Positions 1 to 8,493 of a DNA stretch of 64,000 bases are shown piece by piece. The number at the start of each line of letters is the position of its first letter. The stretch's first letter is position 1. The stretch comes from Candidatus Obscuribacter phosphatis. Its GTDB lineage: Bacteria; Cyanobacteriota; Vampirovibrionia; Obscuribacterales; Obscuribacteraceae. The notes beneath the pieces were generated by a model. That model was not told the DNA's origin. It saw nothing but the letters and a program-made list of their open reading frames with translations, and ran no database searches. The stretch covers positions 253,871 through 317,870 of the forward strand of contig MOYA01000004.1 in the NCBI GenBank assembly GCA_001899315.1, written 5' to 3'. The translations under genes and the position numbers were made by a program.

Positions 1-672
1 CACCGACGAAAGGGCTACTCTCGTTCAAGAGATAGCCGTCGGCGGCTCCACCGCGATTGTTTGACTTGATACAGAGTGACGCTTCTTTCTCCCGCTTGAG
101 CTGCGCCAGTTAGGCCGCCAGGTTCAGACCACTTCCACCTAGAGAGTCGAAGTTGGTGAGACACAAGCGCAAAGGCGGTAAACAGAATGGTTTTTAGACC
201 ACACGGTGCAGCCAGGCGACTGTACAGTCGTTCAGCATGCGTCTAGTGTGTCTGTTTACTGGGTCTTTGGAGTACCGGCCTTAAAGAGAGCGAAAGAGTT
301 AGCACTCATGATAGTGGCTCTTGTTGACAACCAATTGCCATAGCTTGATCGTATCTAGGGTGAATATATAGAAAAAGCTAACCTGGTGCAGATCTGCGCT
401 AAGGGAAAGCCTGCTTGCAGTAAGGGTTTGCCAGGCTGTAAAGATGAGAGCCGCTTAGGCTCGCAAGGCTCGCGCTAATTTTGCGATTGTTCTTGTCCGC
501 CGCTGAAACCTAAGCTTGGCTTAAGGAAGTGCCTTGGTATCAGGCAGCGAATCGTGGTGGCGTATCTGGTGCAGGTTTTTCGCTTAGGGGCGACTGTCTG
601 AGTTGGCTCTTTTTATCGAGCAGTTTGCTTGCCCTCGGTGTCGTATATGGTGCAAAGCAAGACAAAGAGAAA

Positions 673-695
673 GGCCCTTCTCAACGAGAAGGGCC
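673..695. terminator. Perfect 10-bp hairpin
   Basis: GGCCCTTCTC and GAGAAGGGCC are separated by AAC. On the minus strand the stem is followed by a pyrimidine-rich run (CTTTCTCTTTG); on the plus strand there is no U-tract. It could end transcription running leftward from hup. A second stem at 757-777 (CTAGGTCGA / TCGACCTAG) is followed by TTTT on the plus strand. Confidence 0.4.
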
Positions 696-796
696 CTTCA
701 ATGTGGGTTGAATTGACGATTACCTTACCTAATCCATCCTAATTTTTTTGCCTAGCCTAGGTCGAAAATCGACCTAGTTTTGGCTTATTTTCAAGC

Positions 797-821
797 TTTA
801 CCCCTTTTAGTTTGGGGTAAA
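797..821 (-). terminator. Weak hairpin just after hup
   Basis: TTTACCCC and GGGGTAAA pair across a 9-base loop, directly after the hup stop codon. There is no clean U-tract, so it may protect the 3' end rather than terminate. Confidence 0.3.
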
Positions 822-828
822 CGGTTGC

Positions 829-1242
829 TTAGCGTTTTTTGCCGCCTTTTTTGACAGCTTTTTTGGCCGGCTTAGCAGCGGCTTTTTTGGCGGGCTTAGC
901 AGCGGCTTTTTTAGCCGGCTTAGCAGCAGCTTTGGGCTTAGCGAGATCGAGTGTCGGTTGCTTAGCGCGACCGTTTACGATATCTTTCAGCTCTTTACCA
1001 GCGCGGAAAGCCGGAACGCGAGCAGCCGCAATTTTGAGCGGAGCGAGGGTTCTGGGGTTACGGCCGGTGCGGGCTTTGCGCATGCGACGCTCAAAAGTTC
1101 CGAAGCCAACGAGAGTGACTTTGTCGCCTTTGGCGAGAGCGCCAGTTACAGTGTGAATGAAAGCAGACAGGGTTCTTGTTACTTCAGACTTAGGTTGTCC
1201 TGTTGCTTTTGCAACGTTCTCAACGAGCTCAGCTCGGTTCAT
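829..1242 (-). CDS. hup: HU-family DNA-binding protein with lysine/alanine-rich tail
   Basis: This is a histone-like nucleoid protein of about 137 residues that should bind and bend DNA as a dimer. The first 90 or so residues are a full HU domain: MNRAELVE start, GFGTFERR hairpin, RTGRNP arm tip and VPAFRAGKELK end. The rest is a basic tail holding three 9-residue AKPAKKAAA-type repeats and ending KKGGKKR, like the H1-like tails of mycobacterial HupB. A longer open frame would begin 10 codons upstream, but AAGGAGG lies 8 bases before the ATG at 1242, which fixes the start. Codon use is ordinary, unlike the GC-rich islands nearby. The repeats are 27 bp long in DNA and could change copy number. 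Confidence 0.93.
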   Translation of the reverse strand: MNRAELVENVAKATGQPKSEVTRTLSAFIHTVTGALAKGDKVTLVGFGTFERRMRKARTGRNPRTLAPLKIAAARVPAFRAGKELKDIVNGRAKQPTLDLAKPKAAAKPAKKAAAKPAKKAAAKPAKKAVKKGGKKR

Positions 1243-1602
1243 TCTGATTTCCTCCTTGTTGGAAATGCTCATTCCAACCCACAGCCAGGGATGATAACAC
1301 CATGATTCTCTTTAGACAAGTGATTCTGACTGGAATTTTGAAAGTTTTTTTTGGAGGGTGTATCTGAAAGATAGATATATACACGCTTACAGAGATACCC
1401 TGAAAGCCCGGATTGCTGAACCATTGATGAATTCCAGTTCGGAGCCTGCTGCAAAAGTCCTCATTTAATGAAGCTCTGGTTCCATCAATTTTGTGAAAGC
1501 ACCGGTTACAAGTTCTATAATTGACTCTTGTTGTAAGCCGGTTGGGAAGCCCTCCCCAACAATCGACCGGCGGATCATTTTCGAGCTCAAAAGCGAGGTC
1601 TC
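1243..1602. other. Divergent intergenic region between hup and the PQQ gene
   Basis: Leftward leader of hup and rightward promoter region of the next gene. Apart from the -10-like element listed separately I see no gene or strong repeat here. Confidence 0.5.
1491..1521 (+). promoter_or_regulatory. Candidate sigma-70 promoter for the PQQ-repeat gene
   Basis: A perfect TATAAT lies at 1516-1521. A TTGTGA at 1491-1496 is a possible -35, although the 19-base spacing is longer than optimal. Confidence 0.45.
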
Positions 1603-3099
1603 ATGACATCCCTTCCAAAACCGGCAAGGCAAGCCAATTTAGCTTGTAAGGCTTTTTCTATAGCGATTTGTTTGGCTGTCTCAAGTCAAAATTTAATGCC
1701 GGCAATGGCCCAGGCAAAGCCGCAGGCTAAGCCGGTTACAAAAAAAGCAGTCGACCGGTCTAGCGCTCCAGTCAAAAAAGATAATTCAGTGACAGGCGGT
1801 GGTCAGCTCACTAAAACCGGCAACCAGCCAGGGCAATCTACCTCTGAGACCGATAAAGCGCAGCAAGCGCAACATGCTGCTGCCCTGCCTGCGGCCGAAG
1901 CAGCCAAGGCTACACAGGGCTTGACCAGCCAATATAGAGGGGGCTGGCAAATGTTCCTACACAATCCAAGTCGCACCGGTAATTCATATATAGATATCCC
2001 ACCAGCCAATCAAGGCAGCATCAAATGGAAGTTTCCGGCTGAGGGACCAATCGATTCTTCACCGGCTATATATAAAGGTGTTATCTATTTTGGCTCTGAT
2101 GATGGGCATGTTTATGCGGTTGATGAACAAAACGGCCGACTTTTGTGGAAGAGCAAGCTTGGCGATAAGGTCAAGTCTTCACCCGCAATCTCTGATGGAG
2201 TGCTGGTTGTCGGCTGCGAAGATAAGAAGATCTATGGACTGAGTTATCGAGATGGAAAAATTCTCTGGAGTTTCGAAACTAGAGATAGGGTTTCGTCCTC
2301 GCCGGCTGTGCATGAGTCGGTAGCCTATGTGGGCAGTTGGGACGGACATCTCTATGCCCTAGATGCTAAAACAGGACAATTGCGTTGGCAGTTTCCCCAG
2401 AGTGAGGCGGCAAGCAATCCAGAGACAAGTGCCGATACCAATTTGTCGAATGGTGCCGCTCCTACTGGCACTAGCACCGCTGCCCCCAAGGCGGCAGATA
2501 CAGCCGGTATTCCTCAGTCGAGTTTGGGTCGGATTACTTCATCGCCATGTTTAGCGCCGGGTGTGGTCATCTGCAGTGCGCATAACGGCTATGTTTATGC
2601 CCTTTCTACCCATGATGGCAAATTGGTTTGGCAGTTTCGCACCGGTGCCAAGCTCATGGCATCTCCGATGGTTCTTGACCATACTGTTTATTTCGGCAGT
2701 TGGGATCATGCCTTTTATGCTGTTGATTTGGCCAGCGGTAAGCAAAAATGGAAAACAGGCGCAGCTGAGTCATTCAGCGTGACTGCCACCGGTGTGGGTG
2801 GAAAGATTTTCGCCGCCAATGACGACCTCAAGCTTTATTGTTTGGATGCTCATTCGGGCAAAGTACTTTGGAAGACTCAGATCAACTCGCCGGTGCCTTT
2901 GCTTTCTTCGGCCCCCGCCATTGCCGGTAACATGCTTTATTGCGGCAGCCCTGATGCCAATGTTTATGCCATTGATACTCGCAACGGTGCCATAAAGTGG
3001 AAGCTCAAGACCCAGCGTCCTATCGTTTGTTCGCCAGCGCTTACCACCGGCGGGGTTTGTATAGGCAGCCAGGACGGAAATCTTTATTTGATCAATTAA
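1603..3099 (+). CDS. Secreted PQQ-like beta-propeller repeat protein
   Basis: A 498-residue exported protein. An N-terminal signal region (hydrophobic stretch around 17-35, cleavage likely after AQA) is followed by a low-complexity Lys/Gln/Thr linker to about residue 105. The rest is a run of blades with the pattern G-x-(V/I)-Y-x-G-(S/C)-x-D-x-x-(V/L)-Y-A-(V/L)-D-x-x-x-G-x-x-x-W, as in PQQ-repeat proteins and BamB. These usually make 7-8-bladed propellers used for protein contacts; enzymes of the family carry additional cofactor residues that I cannot confirm. A 35-residue Ala/Thr-rich insert interrupts the blades near residues 265-305. The gene stands alone between hup and a small gene. Confidence 0.85.
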   Translation: MTSLPKPARQANLACKAFSIAICLAVSSQNLMPAMAQAKPQAKPVTKKAVDRSSAPVKKDNSVTGGGQLTKTGNQPGQSTSETDKAQQAQHAAALPAAEAAKATQGLTSQYRGGWQMFLHNPSRTGNSYIDIPPANQGSIKWKFPAEGPIDSSPAIYKGVIYFGSDDGHVYAVDEQNGRLLWKSKLGDKVKSSPAISDGVLVVGCEDKKIYGLSYRDGKILWSFETRDRVSSSPAVHESVAYVGSWDGHLYALDAKTGQLRWQFPQSEAASNPETSADTNLSNGAAPTGTSTAAPKAADTAGIPQSSLGRITSSPCLAPGVVICSAHNGYVYALSTHDGKLVWQFRTGAKLMASPMVLDHTVYFGSWDHAFYAVDLASGKQKWKTGAAESFSVTATGVGGKIFAANDDLKLYCLDAHSGKVLWKTQINSPVPLLSSAPAIAGNMLYCGSPDANVYAIDTRNGAIKWKLKTQRPIVCSPALTTGGVCIGSQDGNLYLIN

Positions 3100-3137
3100 A
3101 GCTGCCTTTATCCTCTTATATATAGTCTGATTGCGGC

Positions 3138-3170
3138 GGTCACAGTCTGGTCACAGCAAGGTCACTAGTC
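3138..3170 (+). promoter_or_regulatory. Three direct GGTCAC repeats at 11-bp spacing
   Basis: GGTCAC begins at 3138, 3149 and 3160, exactly one helical turn apart, with GGTCACAG in the first two. Such tandem half-sites are typical of OmpR/PhoB-family response regulators. A TAGTAT that could be a -10 lies at 3189-3194, upstream of the small gene at 3237. Confidence 0.5.
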
Positions 3171-3236
3171 GGTTAGACCTCGGCTTTAGTATGTCTTCAT
3201 TGAGACCCCTATTTTCTAAACCAAGAGGACAGATAT

Positions 3237-3500
3237 ATGCCGCAAGATGTTGCTAGAAATGATGATTCTCGCGTACTGCACAATGCTGACAGAGAGGGCG
3301 GTGTTTCTGCCAAACTTTTGGATGAGTTTCAGTCGATGCAAAGAATGAAAGATGGGGTTAACAGTCAATCAGGCGAGAACAAGCAAGCCTTGAGTGGGGC
3401 TGAGGCTGCCGAGAAAATTCAAGAGCTTGGTGAGCGTGCTTGTAAGGCTCTGGGTTTTGGTACCTGCGAACTCTTCGAATCTGGTAAGAACAAGAAGTAG
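3237..3500 (+). CDS. Small hydrophilic protein of unknown function
   Basis: An 87-residue charged, soluble-looking protein with no signal peptide or membrane segment. A predicted helix around residues 55-75 (AEAAEKIQELGERACKAL) is the only clear structure, with two cysteines near the end. I do not recognise the family. The start is the ATG 8 bases after AGAGGAC. Its special feature is the upstream array of three 11-bp-spaced GGTCAC repeats, which suggests control by an OmpR-type regulator. It precedes a class B gene on the opposite strand whose terminator lies between them. Confidence 0.6.
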   Translation: MPQDVARNDDSRVLHNADREGGVSAKLLDEFQSMQRMKDGVNSQSGENKQALSGAEAAEKIQELGERACKALGFGTCELFESGKNKK

Positions 3501-3591
3501 CTTTGACAAAAATGACTTGTGTTGAAGAGAGGCGGACCTTGGTGCGTCTCTTTTCTTTTGTCTTTTGCATTTGATACGATAGCATATAATA

Positions 3592-3634
3592 AAAAAATTC
3601 AAAAAAATGGAGAACCGGGAAACCCCGATTCTCC
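3592..3634 (-). terminator. Strong rho-independent terminator
   Basis: On the minus strand GGAGAATCGGG pairs with CCCGGTTCTCC, followed by TTTTTTT. It ends the gene at 3662-4483. Confidence 0.88.
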
Positions 3635-3661
3635 TTCTTGTTGCAGCCTAGGGCGAGGTCG

Positions 3662-4483
3662 TCAGCCGAAGAAGACCTCGACGATGCGACGCAGGGTGCC
3701 GTCGACATTGCTGAGCGGCTGGTCGTCGCTGCGCTGCAGGCGGGCCGCGGCGAGCATGGGGAAGAAGCGCTTGATGTCGGGCAGGGTGATGCCGCCGGTC
3801 TTGTTGATGGCAGCGCTGGCCGAGCAGACCAGGAACATCTCGCGCTTGACCGAGTCGGGCACGCCCTGGCCGAGCACCGAGTCGAATCCGGCATTGCGGC
3901 AGAATTCGGCGGCCTTGGTGCCGGGGCGGGTGGCTTCGACCATGTCGGTGAGGCGCATGAGCACGCGGAAGTCGCCGCCACGGGTCATGATGTAGAAGCC
4001 GCGGTGCAACTCGGTGAGGCTGCGCTCGGCGAAGTCGTCGCCTTCGCAGATGTAGTCGAGCAGGTCGACGATGGCGTCGGGGGCGAGGCTGATGTCGATG
4101 GAGATGCCGATGGCATCGTTCACTGCCTCTGTCGTAGCCGGTGCTCCGCTCTCGGCCACTTCGAAGAAGATGACCGGGCGGCCCGACTGGATTGCCGAGA
4201 GCTGGTCATCGATGCTGTCGTAGTTGCAGATGAGGCTGACGCTCTCGCCGGCGAACTTGCGCTTGAGGGTGCGATTGGGCGAGCTGATCGGCTGGGCGGG
4301 GTCGTAGGCCTGCATGACCATGCGGTCGTTGACGAAGGTGGCGTAGGGGGTGCAGGGAACCATGGGCACCACGCCGATGCGGGCGGTCTTGATGCGCAGC
4401 GGCTTCTTGATGAGGAGGCTCAAAAGGAAAGCTTCCTTGATTGCCTTGCTCGTAGCGATGAAATCCTGGGTGGTCTGGTACAT
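3662..4483 (-). CDS. Unrecognised 273-residue cytoplasmic protein (class B codon use)
   Basis: A soluble 273-residue protein with no signal peptide or transmembrane segment; I do not recognise the family. The N-terminal part (to about 110) is mixed alpha/beta with hydrophobic strands. The C-terminal half is helical, with acidic stretches and a conserved-looking GITLPDIKRFFPMLAAARL segment. The start is ATG 9 bases after GGAGA. Third positions are almost all G or C, in sharp contrast to gatB and lytM next door. A strong terminator closes it, and a C/A-rich leader precedes it, so it is a free-standing transcription unit like the other class B islands. Confidence 0.7.
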   Translation of the reverse strand: MYQTTQDFIATSKAIKEAFLLSLLIKKPLRIKTARIGVVPMVPCTPYATFVNDRMVMQAYDPAQPISSPNRTLKRKFAGESVSLICNYDSIDDQLSAIQSGRPVIFFEVAESGAPATTEAVNDAIGISIDISLAPDAIVDLLDYICEGDDFAERSLTELHRGFYIMTRGGDFRVLMRLTDMVEATRPGTKAAEFCRNAGFDSVLGQGVPDSVKREMFLVCSASAAINKTGGITLPDIKRFFPMLAAARLQRSDDQPLSNVDGTLRRIVEVFFG

Positions 4484-4974
4484 TCAGTTGTTCTCCAGAT
4501 TGAGTTGACTTTGAAGTGAACAGGCAGTCGTCGATGCCGGTTCGAGGAGCGCTAGAGCTCTGACGTCTTCTTGCTTTCCGCACCATAGCCAAGCGACTAG
4601 CGGTCGCTTTTAAGGTTCTTCGATGGCACAAAAGGTGAGGGGGTGGGTTTGAGGATTCCTGAGAAAGACAAGAGACGAATATCTAGACCATATTTAATGA
4701 GAGAACGCTAAAACAATACATAAAGGTGGTGTGTGAAGTCTCTGCCCTCTGATTTAAGGCAAGCTCGGCTAAGCTAGCTTGCGCGACGCTGGCGGGCTGG
4801 CACCACTGGTAATATCAGATGCAAATGCAAATAAGAAAGCTCGGCTTGAACCTGCATTCAGCCGAATTTAGAATTTTTCAATTAAAGCGATGATAGAAGC
4901 GGAGTTGTAAAAACGCCGTAAACGGATTCTTGTACGATGGGGGGAAGCACCACTGAGGCCGTGAAAGATCTAAA
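4484..4974. other. Intergenic leader region with C/A-rich tract
   Basis: About 490 bases between the lytM end and the class B gene. On the minus strand, 4633-4656 reads as an unstructured C/A-rich tract (AAACCCACCCCC). The rest is AT-rich and shows no gene. Confidence 0.5.
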
Positions 4975-5664
4975 TTAAGGCTCCATGCTTGCCGGCGGAG
5001 TCTTCTCTTTTTCTTTCTCGCCTTCCGGCAGATCAACCGTTTCGGTATCTATCAATTTGGTATCGAACTTGCGGAAATTTTTCATATTTACCGAGCTGGC
5101 CAGCTGAGCTTGGTGTGAGCGCAATGCCATCACATATGATGGCACTTGTTTGATAAACATGAGGGGCTCGATGTATTCGTTTGTGTCTTCTTTGATGACT
5201 GTGTAGTGCACATGCACACCGGTTGAACGCCCGGTTGTACCAGCATAGCCAATCACTCTTCCCCTTGTTACCCAAGTGCCGGGCATAACAGCATAGGCGT
5301 TGAGGTGACCGACAATAGTTCTGACATTGGGATAGGGATGGTAAATCTCTACGGCCACGCCCATATTGCCGCGCCAACCCACCCTGGTCACCATGCCGTC
5401 TAAAAGGCAATAAACTTTGTCGTTCAGTTTGGCCGAAAGGTCGACACCGTTATGAAAATCGCCGCGCCCGGTGACCGGGTGCACCCGAAAGCCGGCTTTG
5501 GAGGTAACAACACCCATGCCCACCGGTGAATAAGTACAGTCGTCGCGCAACTGCGAGACCAAAACTTGAGGCGAATAGTAGCCCTTAAAGTTATTAGCCT
5601 GCGCTTGGGCGCCGACCAAAAAAGCCGCCGAAACAGCCATCAACTTAAGTAAGCCAGCTTTCAA
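4975..5664 (-). CDS. M23/LytM-type metallopeptidase, periplasmic
   Basis: A 229-residue exported zinc endopeptidase family member likely to act on peptidoglycan cross-bridges or to regulate amidases. A signal peptide (hydrophobic 5-20, AQA before the cleavage site near 22) leads into the M23 domain. The metal and catalytic residues are present: H71 and D75 in HNGVD, H120 in IVGHL, and H151/H153 in HVHY. The start is a TTG preceded by GAGG at 7 bases. It is the last gene of an mlaE-F-D-gatB-lytM series, 59 bases after gatB. The C-terminal 50 residues are a polar extension of unknown role. Confidence 0.85.
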   Translation of the reverse strand: MKAGLLKLMAVSAAFLVGAQAQANNFKGYYSPQVLVSQLRDDCTYSPVGMGVVTSKAGFRVHPVTGRGDFHNGVDLSAKLNDKVYCLLDGMVTRVGWRGNMGVAVEIYHPYPNVRTIVGHLNAYAVMPGTWVTRGRVIGYAGTTGRSTGVHVHYTVIKEDTNEYIEPLMFIKQVPSYVMALRSHQAQLASSVNMKNFRKFDTKLIDTETVDLPEGEKEKEKTPPASMEP

Positions 5665-5723
5665 CCTTTCACCTCGTTTGCGGTAAAAGTATTATGCCTC
5701 AGTGGCCGTTATTCTGCCTTAAC

Positions 5724-7172
5724 TTAAGCTTTGGGCAGCATTTCATCAAGCAACTTGTTAATAATCTGCGGGTTGGCTTTGCCTTTCAAGGCTTTCATTG
5801 CCTCACCAAAGAAATATTGACGCAGTTTGGTCTTGCCGCTTGCATAGTCGGCAAGCTGGCTGGGCGAGCGATCTAGAACTTCTTGCAAGATAGACTTGAT
5901 GGCGCCTTCATCTGAGACTTGAGCCAGCCCCTTGCTTTCGATTAACTTGTCGACCTCTCCGCCTTGGGCAAGCAAATCGACCAGCAATTGTTTGGCCACG
6001 CTAGAGCTTATCTTGCCGCCGCTGACTGCGTCAGCTAGCTCTTTCAGATGGCTGGGCGTCAATTTGGACTGGCTAAGCTCAATTTTGTTTTCGTTCAAAT
6101 AGGCTTGCACAGGTCCGTTCAACCAGTTAGCCGTGGTCTTGGCTGGGGCGCCCAAATTAATCGCTTCATCAAAGAAATCGCTGACACTGCGGTCTTCTGT
6201 AAGAATGGCTGCGTCTTCTTCTGAAAGTTCAAGGGCGCTTTTATAGCGCTCTCTGCGACTAGCCGGCAGTTCGGGCATGGTGGCGCGCACCGAGTCTACC
6301 CAGTCGCGGCTAATCGAAAGGGGCATCAAATCTGGGTCTGGAAAATAGCGATAGTCATGAGCTTCTTCTTTGGAGCGCATTGAATGGGTTTTACCGTCGG
6401 CTTCGTTCCATAGTCTGGTTTCTTGAACGATGCGTTCGCCTTTTTCTATCAGTTGGGTTTGTCTTTCGATTTCGCTTTGAATGGCTCTCTGCACTGCTTT
6501 GAAGCTATTCATGTTTTTGATTTCGGTCTTGGTGCCAAATTCTTTCTGCCCGACCGGTCGCAGTGAAACGTTTGCATCGCAGCGAAAAGAGCCTTCTTCC
6601 AGGTTGCCGTCGCAGACCCCGATATAGCGCAAAATATTGCGCAGCTCGGTGAGGTAGAGCCTTGCTTCTTCGGGGCTCTTGAGGTCGGGCTCGCTTACTA
6701 TTTCAAGCAAGGGCATGCTGGATCGGTTGAAATCTACTTTGCTGTAATCTGAACCGTGCAAACCGGCTGCACCAGCGTGGACAAGTTTGCCGGCGTCTTC
6801 TTCTAAGTGGGCACGGTTGATTTGAATTTTGCGGCCGTTTACTTCTAAATGTCCGCCTTTGCAGATTGGATGCTCGTATTGCGAAATCTGATAGCCTTTG
6901 GGCAGATCGGCATAGAAATAGTTTTTGCGATCAAAACGGCAGATTTCGGCAATTGCGCTATTTAGCGCCAAGCCAGTGCGTATACCAAGCTCGACTACTT
7001 TCTCATTCAAAACCGGCAGCACACCTGGCATGCCCAAGCAAACCGGGCAGGTTTGCATATTTTCAGAGCTGTCGTCTGTTGAAGCAAAGTCGGTAGGGCA
7101 GCCGCAGAATATCTTGGTTTTGGTCTTGAGCTGAGCGTGCACTTCCAGCCCTATCACCGTCTCCAGTGCCAT
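5724..7172 (-). CDS. gatB: Aspartyl/glutamyl-tRNA amidotransferase subunit B
   Basis: The 482-residue protein matches GatB throughout: MALETVIGLEVHAQL at the start, CPVCLGMPGVLPVLN, the YFYADLPKGYQISQYE signature, EGSFRCDANVS and KNMNSFKAVQRAI, and the helical GatB/YqeY tail ending KALKGKANPQIINKLL. Within GatCAB it transfers ammonia to Glu-tRNA(Gln) or Asp-tRNA(Asn) after ATP activation. The length is normal. It lies 18 bases after mlaD and is probably cotranscribed. No gatA or gatC is in the window. It uses class A codons, which matters when judging the GC-rich neighbours. Confidence 0.97.
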   Translation of the reverse strand: MALETVIGLEVHAQLKTKTKIFCGCPTDFASTDDSSENMQTCPVCLGMPGVLPVLNEKVVELGIRTGLALNSAIAEICRFDRKNYFYADLPKGYQISQYEHPICKGGHLEVNGRKIQINRAHLEEDAGKLVHAGAAGLHGSDYSKVDFNRSSMPLLEIVSEPDLKSPEEARLYLTELRNILRYIGVCDGNLEEGSFRCDANVSLRPVGQKEFGTKTEIKNMNSFKAVQRAIQSEIERQTQLIEKGERIVQETRLWNEADGKTHSMRSKEEAHDYRYFPDPDLMPLSISRDWVDSVRATMPELPASRRERYKSALELSEEDAAILTEDRSVSDFFDEAINLGAPAKTTANWLNGPVQAYLNENKIELSQSKLTPSHLKELADAVSGGKISSSVAKQLLVDLLAQGGEVDKLIESKGLAQVSDEGAIKSILQEVLDRSPSQLADYASGKTKLRQYFFGEAMKALKGKANPQIINKLLDEMLPKA

Positions 7173-7190
7173 TTTAACTAATCCTCTTTC

Positions 7191-8489
7191 TTATCTCGTT
7201 TTTGATTTGTCGCTGTCTGCGCTTTGGCTCTTGGGGTTGAGTTTGCCCGGGCGTCCGAACATCATCTGCAAAAGCGGCGCCGGTTTATCGAGTATCTGCT
7301 GCATTTGTTTGGCGGCGATATCGACATTATCGAAAGCATCTTTGGCTTTGACGATGGTGCCTTCAACATTGTCTTTCACCAGGGGCTGATTCAAGATATT
7401 GTTGATTCTTTCCATGGCTTCGCGGGCGTTTGCCGCGGCGCCTTTGAGATCTTCTCTGAGACTCTCATCGTTTGCTAGTTTTTCTGCCGCTTTCACCGAT
7501 CTCTCAATCGAGGTAACACTTTCGTTGACCTTGTTGAGCATGGTGATGATGTCGCCTCTCACCGCTTGATTGTTCAGTGTGCCGTTTACTTCATGTACAG
7601 TTCTTCCAATCGAATCGGCGGTTTGTTTAGCCAGAGTGGCAGTCTCTTTCAAGTCGCCGCTCAGACCGGGATTGTCCAGAATTTTGCTCAGTTTGCCATT
7701 AGTCACTTTGGCATCTTTAGCCAGACTGCCTACGTTAGCGAGGGCTTCTTCGCCGCGATTAAAGAAGGCGCCGGCGCCGTGTACCGCTGTTTTGGTCTCA
7801 ACTGCGGCATCGCCGATTTTTTTAGATGTATCGGTGAAAGTATCGGCTGCTTTTTCAAAGCGATCCATATTGCGATCGAGTTTCTTAGCGGCTTGGTTGA
7901 AAGCGCTCACAGCTTCGCCTGAATGTTTGAGGGCATCGGCAAGGCTGACACCTACTTCTTCTGAGCCAACCGAGGTGACTATATCGTTCAATTTCGTGGC
8001 GATTTTGTTGAGGACCAGCTCGGTTCTGATTGGGTCTTGACCGCGTACTGTTTCACCCGAGCCTATGTATTTCAGTTCTTTGCCGGGTGTATAGTCGGGC
8101 AAAGTAATCTCGATATACTTGGCGCCCACCAGACCCTGGGTCTGAATAGTGATAGTGGCGCCTTCCGGAATGGTTACTGCTTCTGTATTGATCTTGAGAT
8201 GGCACTTGACCATGGCTCGATTAGAATCCGGCTTGGCTTCTGCTTGGGGATCTGCAGCCGCCTGGGCTTGCAAGAGTTCGATTCTCTCCACTGTACCGAC
8301 GCGAACACCGTTGATATTGACCGGCGCATTGTTATTGAGACCGGCTATGTCTGAAAAGAGAACATTGAATTTTTGCGGCGGATGCAAGACCGAAAAACCC
8401 TTAAGCCAAGACCAGCCTGTCGTCAGCATAAACATGGCGATGACGAAAAAGAGTCCGACTCTGATTTCTAGATTGGGTTTTGGGTTCAT
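7191..8489 (-). CDS. mlaD: MCE-domain lipid-transport protein, MlaD-like
   Basis: A 432-residue membrane-anchored substrate-binding subunit of an Mla/MCE phospholipid transporter. One transmembrane helix (residues 9-29) is followed by the MCE domain (about 35-140, with INGVRVGTVERI and GLVGAKYIEI) and a long helical region of repeated small/charged residues that could form a tunnel or coiled coil. The start at 8489 has GAGGA upstream and sits 4 bases after the mlaF stop; the longer frame would overlap mlaF. The 300-residue helical tail is much longer than in E. coli MlaD and resembles plant TGD2 and cyanobacterial versions. Confidence 0.9.
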   Translation of the reverse strand: MNPKPNLEIRVGLFFVIAMFMLTTGWSWLKGFSVLHPPQKFNVLFSDIAGLNNNAPVNINGVRVGTVERIELLQAQAAADPQAEAKPDSNRAMVKCHLKINTEAVTIPEGATITIQTQGLVGAKYIEITLPDYTPGKELKYIGSGETVRGQDPIRTELVLNKIATKLNDIVTSVGSEEVGVSLADALKHSGEAVSAFNQAAKKLDRNMDRFEKAADTFTDTSKKIGDAAVETKTAVHGAGAFFNRGEEALANVGSLAKDAKVTNGKLSKILDNPGLSGDLKETATLAKQTADSIGRTVHEVNGTLNNQAVRGDIITMLNKVNESVTSIERSVKAAEKLANDESLREDLKGAAANAREAMERINNILNQPLVKDNVEGTIVKAKDAFDNVDIAAKQMQQILDKPAPLLQMMFGRPGKLNPKSQSADSDKSKTR

Positions 8490-8493
8490 TTGG

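Larger units (their letters stand above)
1..828. other. Non-coding stretch, possibly part of a structured RNA
   Basis: I see no convincing gene here. The first 42 bases fold into a long hairpin: CCGAC at 3-7 pairs with GTCGG at 38-42, and inside it GGCTACTCT pairs with AGAGATAGCC. Two imperfect copies of a motif beginning CTGGTGCAG and ending near CGCTTAGGG lie around 384-406 and 565-589. I looked for tmRNA, RNase P RNA, SRP RNA and tRNA landmarks on both strands and did not find them. A 60-codon open frame at 529-711 has no ribosome-binding site and an odd composition, so I do not call it a gene. The start of the window may cut a longer RNA gene. Confidence 0.35.

Noticed and set aside
529..711. 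60-codon plus-strand frame before hup
   Set aside because: No ribosome-binding site, odd composition, and it runs through the hairpin at 673-695.
1603..3099. PQQ-repeat protein as the client dehydrogenase of the MoxR set
   Set aside because: It has propeller repeats but no recognisable PQQ-site or calcium-ligand features, lies 18 kb away and belongs to the other codon class.
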